64,000 nucleotides of DNA, taken from assembly GCF_002797815.1 (NCBI RefSeq), contig NZ_PGFJ01000001.1, positions 2,294,001-2,358,000 of the forward strand, in the 5' to 3' direction. Shown one piece after another: positions 26,509 through 35,400 of this stretch. The stretch comes from Mucilaginibacter auburnensis (GTDB taxonomy: Bacteria > Bacteroidota > Bacteroidia > Sphingobacteriales > Sphingobacteriaceae). The notes below the pieces were generated by a model. It made no database searches and was not told the origin of the DNA. It saw only the letters and a program-made list of their open reading frames with translations. The translations under genes were made by a program, and so were the position numbers. The first letter of the stretch is position 1, and each line of letters starts with the position of its first letter.

Positions 26509-27149
26509 TTCTGCTCGGGCTCGGCTTTTAATATTTTGATATCATCAATCAGTTTCTTAACCTGATCCGGGTTTGTGCCGTCATACTGGCTGCGTATGCG
26601 TTTCTGTTTATCTACCAGAATAAAGTATCCATCATGAATAAATTTTTCTTTGGCGTCTTCAACAGGAAACGTCACCAGGTAGCTGGTTGACAGCTGGTAG
26701 ATATCTTCCTTTTTACCCTGTAAAAACCACCAGCGATTACCTGTTACACCCAGTTTTTTAGCGTAATCCTTTAGCACTGTAACGCTGTCGTGCTTCGGAT
26801 CTATGGTGTATGATATGATCTTCAGATCGGGCATATCCTTATATGCTTCATAAACCTTCAGCATATTGCGATGCATTACCGGGCAAATAGAGGGGCAGGT
26901 GGTGAAAAAGAAATCAGCAACATAAATATTGTCGTCCAAATTAACGCTCTTTATAGAGTCACCGTATTGGTTAACAGTTTTAAAATCGGGTATGGTATGA
27001 TAAACGGTATCTGTAACGGTTTTGCCATCTACCGTTTTAGTTTCAACATCGCGATTACCCGCTATTGGCAAACGTTGTACATCGTCATTGAACTTACATG
27101 CGTTTAGCAGCATCAACACGCAAGCCGCCACATAAATTAATTTCTTCAT
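26505..27149 (-). CDS. SCO1/SenC family copper chaperone, lipoprotein
   Basis: A 214-aa thioredoxin-fold protein with a lipoprotein signal (LLNAC, Cys18). It has the SCO copper-binding motif CPSICP (Cys85, Cys89) and the third ligand His172 in KFIHDGYFILVD. SCO proteins deliver copper to the CuA site of cytochrome oxidase or serve as periplasmic thiol reductases. It lies one base after a small lipoprotein gene upstream and overlaps the cytochrome gene downstream, forming a three-gene operon. Confidence 0.93.
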   Translation of the reverse strand: MKKLIYVAACVLMLLNACKFNDDVQRLPIAGNRDVETKTVDGKTVTDTVYHTIPDFKTVNQYGDSIKSVNLDDNIYVADFFFTTCPSICPVMHRNMLKVYEAYKDMPDLKIISYTIDPKHDSVTVLKDYAKKLGVTGNRWWFLQGKKEDIYQLSTSYLVTFPVEDAKEKFIHDGYFILVDKQKRIRSQYDGTNPDQVKKLIDDIKILKAEPEQK

Positions 27150-27150
27150 T

Positions 27151-27576
27151 TTATTTCTTTATCTCTTTCAAGTATTTGTCTGATGCCTCAACCGCAACTG
27201 TTATTTGCGAATCTAACCGTGTTACTGCTTTTTTCTGCTCTGCGTAATATTTGAGTTTTTGTTCATGGGTTTTGCCCTTCAGTTCAGGATCAAAACGCTG
27301 CATCCAGATAGACATGGCCTCGTCTGCAGCAACCAGTTTAAATCGCATAGCGCTAATGGTCACTTTTTGCTCCATGGAGTATTTATCGTTAACGGGGCCG
27401 GGAGTAAGTATGCTATCCATCTGCATTTTATTACGCATCAGGTATTCTTCTTTTCCCATCACTTCATCATGAATTTTAATCACTTCATCTAAAGCCGCTT
27501 TTTCTTTAGACTTATCATCCGTACAAGCAAACAGTGCGCAGGCGATAACAACAAACAGGGAGGTTTTTTTTAGCAT
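27151..27576 (-). CDS. Small lipoprotein of the SCO operon
   Basis: A 141-aa protein starting at ATG 27576; the frame opens a further eight codons upstream but those residues precede a clear lipoprotein signal (residues 1-18, ending LFAC). The mature part is almost entirely charged helix (Lys, Glu, Asp and Met rich) and probably forms a helical bundle or coiled coil. It is the first gene of the SCO/cytochrome c operon. I know no function for it; a role in copper or haem protein assembly is inference from position. Confidence 0.7.
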   Translation of the reverse strand: MLKKTSLFVVIACALFACTDDKSKEKAALDEVIKIHDEVMGKEEYLMRNKMQMDSILTPGPVNDKYSMEQKVTISAMRFKLVAADEAMSIWMQRFDPELKGKTHEQKLKYYAEQKKAVTRLDSQITVAVEASDKYLKEIKK

Positions 27577-27900
27577 AGTTAGACCTAATTGAAACGCCAA
27601 AATTAAGCTTTATTGCTCGTTAATGCTAAATAAAGCGGCTTTATTATTGACTGCAAGTGTGTTGCCACAATTCAATTTTGCAGCGTATCGTTTCACTGTG
27701 TATATGAAACGACTTGAAACGATATTTTTTGTAAATATTTGATTTGTAGATTTTTAAATAAAAACAGTGAACGAAAATGAAACGGGTGAACCGATTTTTT
27801 TAATGACGCGTTAACAATTGATCTTTTAAACAAAGTAAAATGAGCTTTTTAACAAAGCGCCCCATTTGTTATCGGGATAACTTTGTTAAAAAATTATATT
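27577..27900. other. Divergent intergenic region with GAAACG repeats
   Basis: This 324-base AT-rich gap separates the SCO operon from the SDR gene. It contains a 7-bp inverted repeat CGTTTCA/TGAAACG (27689-27695 and 27705-27711), then another TTGAAACG at 27715, and ATGAAACGG near 27779. A -7 element TAACTTTG lies at 27878-27885. No gene is visible. Confidence 0.45.
27878..27885 (+). promoter_or_regulatory. -7 element (TAACTTTG) of the SDR gene
   Basis: TAACTTTG matches TAnnTTTG 15 bases before ATG 27901. It overlaps the alternative upstream start at 27883, which argues that 27901 is the true start. Confidence 0.55.
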
Positions 27901-28782
27901 ATGAAAAAAGTTTGGTTTATAACAGGTGCTTCCCGCGGATTGGGACGCAGCCTTACCGAGTTGATTTTGGAAACAGGCCATTTTGTTGCCGCTACCGCTC
28001 GCGATACAAGTTCCTTAACACAACTGCAAACAAGCTATCCCGAACAATTGCTTGCGATAAAACTTGATGTAACGCAACAAAGCGAGGTATACCATGCTGT
28101 TGATAAAGCATTGGCTCGTTTTGGTAAAATTGACGTACTGGTTAACAATGCCGGCTTTGGTATTACCGGAGCAGTAGAAGCTTACACTGAAGAACAGGTT
28201 CGTAGTCAGTTAGAAACAAACCTATACGCGCCAATAGAGATCACCAGGGCTGTACTTCCGCATATGCGTAGTCAACGATCGGGTCACATTCTACAGGTAA
28301 GTTCTGTAGGAGGCAGAGTAGGAAGCGGAGGGGTATCTATTTATCAGGCAGCTAAGTTTGGTTTAAGTGGCTTTAGTGAAGGCCTGGCAATTGAAGTTGC
28401 GGAACTGGGCATAAAAGTTACTTGTGTTGAGCCCGGCGGATTTAAAACCGATTGGGCAGGCGATTCAATGACTTATGCCGCCAGCATACCGGATTATAAA
28501 ATTGTTAATCAAAGACAAGAAATATTTCAAAATGGCACATTTGTGCCAATGGGCGATCCTAAAAAAGCTGCGCAGGTAATGCTGGATATTGTTAATGAAC
28601 CCAATCCGCCATTACATCTTTTACTGGGTAGTGACGCTGTTGCAATTGTAAAAAGTTCTGAAGCGGCAAAGTTGAGGGAACTGGAACATTGGGAGAAAGT
28701 TAGTTCAAGTACTGATCATGATGATTCGCCTGCATTTCTGGATACAGACTACGGTAAACGATACCTCGATCTTAAAAAGTAG
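27901..28782 (+). CDS. Short-chain dehydrogenase/reductase
   Basis: A 293-aa SDR protein. It begins with the NAD(P)-binding motif TGASRGLG (about residues 7-14), followed by VNNAGFG, the catalytic Ser in QVSSVGG, and YQAAK (Tyr-x-x-x-Lys). The Arg in GASRG suggests NADP preference. Start 27901 is chosen because the -7 element overlaps the earlier ATG. An AraC regulator gene follows after 35 bases on the same strand and may control it. Substrate unknown. Confidence 0.9.
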   Translation: MKKVWFITGASRGLGRSLTELILETGHFVAATARDTSSLTQLQTSYPEQLLAIKLDVTQQSEVYHAVDKALARFGKIDVLVNNAGFGITGAVEAYTEEQVRSQLETNLYAPIEITRAVLPHMRSQRSGHILQVSSVGGRVGSGGVSIYQAAKFGLSGFSEGLAIEVAELGIKVTCVEPGGFKTDWAGDSMTYAASIPDYKIVNQRQEIFQNGTFVPMGDPKKAAQVMLDIVNEPNPPLHLLLGSDAVAIVKSSEAAKLRELEHWEKVSSSTDHDDSPAFLDTDYGKRYLDLKK

Positions 28783-28817
28783 TTTTTGCGGCTGTTAGTT
28801 GTAACTTTACAGTAACC

Positions 28818-29615
28818 ATGGCAATTGTTTCAAATAATAACGCCCGCATCAGCTATTCTTGTTATTACAAAGAAAACAGACAGGGCGAGCAATTTGTGGA
28901 AGAACATATCCTGAGCTTTCAGTTGTCGGGTTCGCTTTTACTTAATACAGGTAGTAAAGTTTATGAGTTTAATGCCGGCGATTTCAGGTTCATAAAACGA
29001 AATCAACTTATTAAATTTGTAAAGCAACCTCAACCCGAAGGAGAGTTTAGATCCATATCCGTTCATTTTGATCAGGATCTGCTCAGAGATATTAGCCTTG
29101 AGTATGGTTATACCGCTACGTTGCCTTCAAGCGAATCTATAATCAGTTTAAAGCCCGGTCCGTTACTCACAGGTTATGTAGATTCCATTTTGTCGCTGCA
29201 TAGAGACGGGGTTGTTTTAACAAGAGAATTGCAGGCACTCAAACTCAGAGAAGGTGTATTGATGCTTATAGAGGTTGAGCCGAAGCTAAAGGATATACTT
29301 TTTAACTTTAGCCAACCTCATAAAATAGACCTGCAAGCTTTTATGGAAAAAAACTTCCGCTTTAATGTGCAAATGCAACGTTTTGCATACTTAACCGGCC
29401 GAAGTCTTGCCACATTTAAACGCGACTTTAAGAAAATATTTGATACCACACCAGGAAACTGGCTTTTAAATAGACGGTTGAAGGAGGCGCACTACCTTAT
29501 AAAAGAAAAAAACAGGTCGGCCTCCCATGTTTATCTTGAAGTGGGCTTTGAAGACCTTTCGCACTTTTCATACGCGTTTAAGGGTAAATATGGGATATCG
29601 CCTTCAAGACTTTAA
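28818..29615 (+). CDS. AraC family transcriptional regulator
   Basis: A 265-aa regulator. The N-terminal part is a cupin-like sensing domain (about 30-110, with EEHILSFQLSGSLLL and FNAGDFRFIKR). The C-terminal 100 residues hold two helix-turn-helix motifs: FAYLTGRSLATFKRDFKKIF and VYLEVGFEDLSHFSYAFKGKYGISPSRL, the second ending in the family signature. It lies directly behind the SDR gene and most likely controls that gene. The ligand is unknown. Confidence 0.9.
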   Translation: MAIVSNNNARISYSCYYKENRQGEQFVEEHILSFQLSGSLLLNTGSKVYEFNAGDFRFIKRNQLIKFVKQPQPEGEFRSISVHFDQDLLRDISLEYGYTATLPSSESIISLKPGPLLTGYVDSILSLHRDGVVLTRELQALKLREGVLMLIEVEPKLKDILFNFSQPHKIDLQAFMEKNFRFNVQMQRFAYLTGRSLATFKRDFKKIFDTTPGNWLLNRRLKEAHYLIKEKNRSASHVYLEVGFEDLSHFSYAFKGKYGISPSRL

Positions 29616-29681
29616 AAGTTGACAGAGTTCAATGTGTCCGTATCATGGTTGGACAAGCTCCGTCACTGCATCTTTTTTTAG

Positions 29682-29712
29682 TTGTCATACTGAGCTTGTG
29701 GAAGTGCGGCAA
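29682..29712. repeat. Dispersed-repeat-like segment
   Basis: The core GTCATACTGAGCTTGTGGAA resembles the short intergenic repeat (GTCATGCTGAGCTTGTCGAA type) that is common in genomes of this phylum. Only one copy lies in this window, so identity rests on memory of the motif. Confidence 0.35.
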
Positions 29713-29832
29713 CACTTAGTGTATTGGAACCTGTCCCAGATGGTGGACCCAAAAAAAGTATAGGCAATTTAAATTTAATTATTTTGATTTCAGGTGTTTA
29801 TGTAATTTTTACAGCTAAATATACCTACCTAA

Positions 29833-29941
29833 AAGTTGTCCCACGGTACAGTGGTGAAAGTGTTAGTAATTGAAGATCAGTTCATATAAAGATCATCATT
29901 GCCAAAATTAGCTTATCCCGCATATCTGCGTGGGACAACTT
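29833..29941. repeat. Perfect 13-bp inverted repeats enclosing 83 bp
   Basis: AAGTTGTCCCACG at 29833-29845 is the exact reverse complement of CGTGGGACAACTT at 29929-29941. The inner 83 bases do not code. The arrangement suits a small non-autonomous element or a hairpin RNA. No target-site duplication is obvious. Confidence 0.5.
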
Positions 29942-29981
29942 GGTGTATTAAGTAGGATTAGAGCGGCTGATTAACCGGCCC

Positions 29982-30263
29982 TTACTCGTGCAATAACTCA
30001 CCCTTTAGCAACGCTTCCCTATCCGTCTTCGGCGCTTTTTGGTGGTGCGCTAAATATTCAGGTGTATCAGTTGTTTCTTCAGCAGGTTGCTGTTTGGTAA
30101 ATAATTTTAAACGGAGCCTGTCAATTTTGTCGGCCAGCATATTGCGTACTTCTGGTTTGTTTTTGCTATAAAATAAATAACCGGCTATACCTGCCACTAC
30201 TGTGCCTATTACCAAACCGGCGCCCAACGTGGTATGCTTTCTTTTTCTGAATGGACTTGTCAT
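29982..30263 (-). CDS. YtxH-like small membrane protein
   Basis: A 93-aa protein with one hydrophobic helix (about residues 13-32, LGAGLVIGTVVAGIAGYLFY) and a charged helical cytosolic or periplasmic tail, as in the YtxH general-stress family. Start at ATG 30263 is preferred because the longer frame (to 30350) would overlap the upstream small gene. The tail ends with an acidic GELLHE. Probably co-transcribed with the 59-aa gene upstream. Confidence 0.65.
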   Translation of the reverse strand: MTSPFRKRKHTTLGAGLVIGTVVAGIAGYLFYSKNKPEVRNMLADKIDRLRLKLFTKQQPAEETTDTPEYLAHHQKAPKTDREALLKGELLHE

Positions 30264-30318
30264 AACTTTAATTTTTAAAAAAATAATACGTTTATGTTGC
30301 TTAAAACCTACAGCCACA

Positions 30319-30498
30319 CTATTCTGCACGCTCAATAATTTCGTTATCACCTTCCTGCGGTAATTCCTCTTCCTGCCTTACTGTATCCACTTCTGCGCTG
30401 CTTAGCTGTTTGGAAATGGCTTGCAGTTCGGGATTGTTACTTAACAGTTTCAGCAATTGCTTGATCTGGTTGGGTGTGGCTTCAATTTCTACTTTCAT
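30319..30498 (-). CDS. Small acidic hypothetical protein (59 aa)
   Basis: A complete 59-codon frame starts at ATG 30496-30498 and ends at TAG 30319-30321, below the usual size cut-off. The protein starts MKVEIEATPNQIKQLLKLL and ends in a strongly acidic tail (EEELPQEGDNEIIERAE). It is helical and soluble. It precedes the YtxH-like gene by 55 bases on the same strand. Codon use and the good reading frame support it as real, but I know no family. Confidence 0.55.
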   Translation of the reverse strand: MKVEIEATPNQIKQLLKLLSNNPELQAISKQLSSAEVDTVRQEEELPQEGDNEIIERAE

Positions 30499-30718
30499 AC
30501 CTGGTTTAAAGCAAACTATGGGCCATACCGTTGCTTTTGGTTATCTTTTAGCTCAATTTAAAATTTGTTGTCTGTTGGCATAGCGGTTATCTATCGCGAT
30601 CCGATCAAAAACCTAATAGTTTTAAATATGCGGGGCCGGGCGCTTATTATTAATTAATTGGTTACAATTATTTAATTTTAACAGCTTTTACTAAAAAAGC
30701 GTTGTTTTTGGTCGTTAT

Positions 30719-31339
30719 ATGGGTGATCAGTATTTGTGGGCGTCATTTTTAAAAGGCGATCCGCAGGCTTATGAGAATATGTATTCTCAATATTATCAAA
30801 ACTTATATAGTTATGGTGTGCGCAAAACGAATCACCCTGATCTGGTGCGCGACTGTATACAAGATCTGTTTGTTCACCTGTGGACAAATCGTGCCAACCT
30901 TAGGCAAACAGATAACGTTAAATACTACCTGCTGGCCTCCCTGCGTAATTTTTTAGTAAAGGCAAGCATGCAAAATGATAAGCGGCAGGGGGTAAGCCTG
31001 GATGCTGATATGCCTTTCACAATGGATTTTGATCCGGAGATGATATTGTTGCTGAAAGAAAAAGAGGGTCAACGCTCCAAAATGATAGTTGAAGCCCTTG
31101 AACAATTAACAGACCGCCAAAAAGAAGCCATTTATTTGCGCTATTTTGAAGAATTAAGCTATGATGAGGTAGCAGAACTGATGAATATATCGGTTAAGGG
31201 TGCTTATAAATTAGTTTATCGGGCTTTAGAAGTGTTAAAGCTGGCATTGAACATGCCAAAAAATGATATCCTACTCCTTTTAATGGCTTGTCGCCTTGAT
31301 TTTTTCACCTCATTGAAACATTTTTTAAATCAACATTAA
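30719..31339 (+). CDS. ECF-type RNA polymerase sigma factor (system 1)
   Basis: A 206-aa ECF sigma-70 protein. Region 2 (about 12-80) contains CIQDLFVHLWTNR, which contacts the -10/-7 element. Region 4 (about 125-180) holds LTDRQKEAIYLRYFEELSYDEVAELMNIS, a helix-turn-helix for the -33 element. It is followed by FecR, SusC and SusD genes in order, so it is released when the STN domain of the adjacent SusC signals through FecR. The last 25 residues are a hydrophobic-basic extension. Confidence 0.92.
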   Translation: MGDQYLWASFLKGDPQAYENMYSQYYQNLYSYGVRKTNHPDLVRDCIQDLFVHLWTNRANLRQTDNVKYYLLASLRNFLVKASMQNDKRQGVSLDADMPFTMDFDPEMILLLKEKEGQRSKMIVEALEQLTDRQKEAIYLRYFEELSYDEVAELMNISVKGAYKLVYRALEVLKLALNMPKNDILLLLMACRLDFFTSLKHFLNQH

Positions 31340-31432
31340 TTTTTTTAAAAAAAATTATCAATTCGGTGGGGTAAAAACCGCGCGAAAGTGATTTGTAATT
31401 TAAAAAGACGGCGATACTACGCTGAATGTTGA

Positions 31433-32461
31433 ATGAAAAACTACGACGAATACTCTTTTCAGGACTTTCTTGACGATGACTCCTTCATCGCGTTAGCAAA
31501 ACATGGCCCCGCACCCGAGCGTGCACATTGGGAGCAATGGCTGGCTACACAACCTGAAAATGCTACACTATACCGTGATGCCCTTAATTTTTTACAAATA
31601 GTTAATTCCGCGAAACCTGTAATAGATTCGGATAGTAATACAAAACTGGTTTGGAGGCAGATCAACCACCAACTAAGTGTTGTTCAGAAACGTGCTACCC
31701 GTGTAAAACGCTTACGTGTGTGGAGCGCCATGGCGGCCTCGGTTATTTTATTGTTAGGGGGAGCGTGGTGGTATTTAAATTCGATTGTTGTAATAACTAC
31801 TGGCAATGGTGAGCAGCAGCTGGTAAAACTACCGGATGATAGCGAGATACAATTAAACGCTAATTCGTCTTTAAGCTATCACCGTGCCTGGGCCATTCAG
31901 TCTATGCGCGAAGTTTGGCTGAACGGCGAAGCGTTGTTTAAGGTGAATCATCTTAATAAAGATGCCAATAGCATTAAAGCGTCCGAGCGCTTTGTAGCCC
32001 ATGCTGCCAATGTGCAAATAAGCGTATTGGGAACCGAGTTCAATGTGAAAAACAGGAGGGACAGGGTAGTTATATCCTTAGTAAAAGGTAAGATCAGTGT
32101 AAGCAACACTAAAAAGAGTAAATCCATTATTATGCTGCCGGGCGATGCACTTCAGATCAAGAATGATCAATTTGTGAGGCTTCCAATTAATCAACTCGCC
32201 AATAAGCCATTAGCCTGGACCCAACACAAAATAATGGCCAGTGGCTTAACCGTGGCCGACATTATTGAGAACTATGAGGACACCTACGGCGGACAAATCA
32301 TAGTTGATAATCCATCAGTAAAAGCTAAACGGATTGATGGCATCATTTCGTTGCAAAATAAAGAAAACACCCTCTATATGCTGGCTAACCTGCTAAATGC
32401 AACCATTGAGCAGCGTAATGACAGTACTTTTTATTTCAGATCAAATAATACAAAGCATTAA
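31433..32461 (+). CDS. FecR family anti-sigma factor (system 1)
   Basis: A 342-aa inner-membrane protein. The N-terminal 90 residues are the cytosolic sigma-binding part. One membrane helix lies at about 95-112 (VWSAMAASVILLLGGAWWYL). The periplasmic FecR domain follows (GNGEQQLVKLPDDSEIQLNANSS and EVWLNGEALFKVN), and a C-terminal DUF4974-like domain (GLTVADIIENYEDTYGG). It transmits the receptor signal to the sigma factor encoded 93 bases upstream. Confidence 0.92.
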   Translation: MKNYDEYSFQDFLDDDSFIALAKHGPAPERAHWEQWLATQPENATLYRDALNFLQIVNSAKPVIDSDSNTKLVWRQINHQLSVVQKRATRVKRLRVWSAMAASVILLLGGAWWYLNSIVVITTGNGEQQLVKLPDDSEIQLNANSSLSYHRAWAIQSMREVWLNGEALFKVNHLNKDANSIKASERFVAHAANVQISVLGTEFNVKNRRDRVVISLVKGKISVSNTKKSKSIIMLPGDALQIKNDQFVRLPINQLANKPLAWTQHKIMASGLTVADIIENYEDTYGGQIIVDNPSVKAKRIDGIISLQNKENTLYMLANLLNATIEQRNDSTFYFRSNNTKH

Positions 32462-32483
32462 CCCCTTAAACCCCTATTGATTT

Positions 32484-35400
32484 ATGCGTAACACCTTTAC
32501 AAAACTAACGCGATGCCTGTTACTCTTCCTGTGTTTAGGATGCTGTTACAACGCTTATGCCCAAAACGGCAACTCAAGGATCTCCCTTACTGACGCGATC
32601 AAGAGTGTTCAAACCCGGTTCAAAACCCAGTTAGCCTATGAGCACGGTTTACTCGACAACAAATTTACCACAGCTAATGACCTCAAAGGCAGCCAGGCCG
32701 AGGAGGCGTTAAAAAACATATTATACCCCAATAACCTTATTTTCCTTTATGTAAGCGAAAATAATTATACCATAGTTGCCAGGAACGCGAGCTTTTTTAA
32801 TAGTGGCACTCCCGCCGTTTCGGTAACTGTCAACAAAACCGGTGGTGTTGCTACACATACTGTTCGTGGCAACATTACCGGTGATAATGGCGAGCCTTTG
32901 CCTTTTGTAAACGTTTGGGTAAAGGGCACTAATCAGGCAACGCGCAGCGATGATGACGGTGGTTTTTTGCTGCCTGCAGTTAATAGTACAGATGTTATTA
33001 GCTTCAGCATGATGGGTTACGAAACCCGCGAACTTGTTGCCGGTAATGATATTAAATTGAATGTCTCGCTCAGGGCTAATCAAACCATGCTTAACGAAGT
33101 TAGTATTGTAAGTAACGGTTATCAAACCATCAGCAAAGAGCGTGCAACAGGCGCGGCATTCAGCTTAAGCGCCAAAGAGATCGAAGAACATCCGCAAAAT
33201 AATATCATTCAGCGCCTGGAAGGCTTAACGCCTGGCATGCAGATCAATCTGTCTTCTGGTGATCGTGGCTTTTTTTATCAGAGTGGCGGCTCAATTGCTA
33301 CCGTGCAAGGTGCTAATTCAACTACCAGAACGGTTGGTACTAATGATTACGGCGTTACCATAAGGGGGAAGAATACCCTGCAAGGAGAACAGTCTCCGTT
33401 GGTTGTGTTAGACGGAGCCATCACCGAGCTTGATATGTCAACTCTTAATCCGAGCGATATTGAGAATATCACTGTATTAAAAGATGCGGCAGCAGCTTCT
33501 ATATGGGGTGTTCGCGCGGGAAATGGTGTTATTGTAATAACCACAAAAAAAGGTAAAAGAAACAGCAAGCCAACCGTAAACTTTAACACCTTGCTAACCT
33601 TTGGCGAAAAGCCTGATCTGGGTTATTTCCGTACCATGACATCGGCTCAGCAATTGGCTTATGAGAAAGAGCTCGCAGATCGTAGCTTGTTGCCCGCGCC
33701 AAACCCGTCTAACTATTTTAATGCCCTGTCGTATTATTCACCCGGAACTAACCTGGCATTTGCGCTTAAAGCGGGCACCATTACACAGGCCCAATACGCG
33801 GCCCAGGCAAGTGCATTAAGTGCTATTGATAACCGCGATCAAATAAGTAAATATCTGCTGCAAGGCGCTAAAAGCCAGCAATATAATTTATCAATAAATG
33901 GCGGCAGCGAAAATAATACTTACTTCTATTCTTTGTCATACAGCAAAGAAAGTCCTTACGAGGTACGTAATTACGGCAGCAGACTTACCGCTACTATGAA
34001 CAACAGCTGGAAACTTTTTAACTGGGCTACATTGTCTACCAGTTTTAAAGGATCGTTTTTCAATTTAGTTAATAATGGTATAAGCCTTAATACGCTTTAC
34101 AATCCAACTCAGTCAACGTTAATGCCTTACCAGCAGTTAGCTGATGCCAATGGCAATGGTATTTATTTTGACCGGCTAAATCCGGCTTTTACCAGTACGC
34201 TTTCAAGTGTGTATAAAGACTGGCGTTATAATTACCTGGATGAGCTGGCTTTAGGCGATAATACGCAAAAAACTTCCAATTACGCCTTCAATGTTAACCT
34301 GAAAGTGCCATTGTTTGAAGGCTTATCAGCAAGTGCATTATACACTACCGAACGTAGTTTTAACTTCAACAGGCAGTTTTATGACCCGGCAACCTTTTAC
34401 ATGCGCGACGCACTTAATTACTATACCTATCCAACAGCAACAGGTAATAGTCTTAACATAACTAACGGCGGCGCTCTGCAGCAATCAAACACTAATCAAA
34501 ACAATTATAGTTTGCGTGGTCAGTTAGACTTTGATCGCACTTTCAATAAACGCCACCAGTTAACTGCAATTGCCGGTACCGAAATTAGAGAAACAAACAT
34601 CGGGCAAAATACATCAACGCTATGGGGTTATAACATGGCTACAGGTATTACTAATACCAATATAAATTTCAATACAAGCTCACCTACGTACGCCTACATA
34701 GCGGGTTTAAGCCCAACTGCTTATACCACGTTCAATAAAGGGGGCTATCCAACGCAGGTAGATAAACAACGCCGCTTTTTATCATACTACAGCAACGCTG
34801 CCTACACATTAGATAACAAGTATATTTTATCTGCAAGTGTGCGGTATGATGATTACAACAACTTTGGTCTTGACCGTAAGTACCGTGCAACTCCATTATG
34901 GTCGGCGGGTGCCAAATGGCACATCAGCAGGGAAAATTTCCTGAAAGACGTTAAGTGGATAGATCAGCTTGCTATTCGTGCAACATATGGTGTAAACGGT
35001 AACTTGTCATTAAACACCTACCCGTTCACTTATATTTCGCTTGGATCAAATGATGGTGTTACAGGCCAAAGCTCAGCCAATATTATAGCCTTAGCCAATC
35101 CGCAATTAAGATGGGAGAAAACCATAGTTAAAAACCTTGGTATTGATTTCAGTTTGTTTAAAAGCAGGTTAAATGGCTCATTTGAGGTATTTGACAAGAA
35201 TGGTAAAGACTTAGTTTACAGCTTTCCAATAAGCAGCGTTTATCAAGGCAATATTAGTCCGCAACTTACGCGCAACGCAGCTACGTTAACGGGTTGGGGC
35301 GTAGAAGCATCACTAAACGGAGTGATAGTACGGAAAACAGATTTCAGCTGGAGCGCTGGTCTTAGCTTTGCCTACAATACCAACAAAATTACTGATGGCC

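Larger units (their letters stand above)
29616..29981. other. Intergenic region with repeat-like DNA
   Basis: This 366-base gap has no gene. It holds a segment resembling a dispersed Bacteroidota repeat at 29682-29712 and a 13-bp inverted repeat pair at 29833-29845 and 29929-29941 enclosing 83 bases. Confidence 0.5.
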
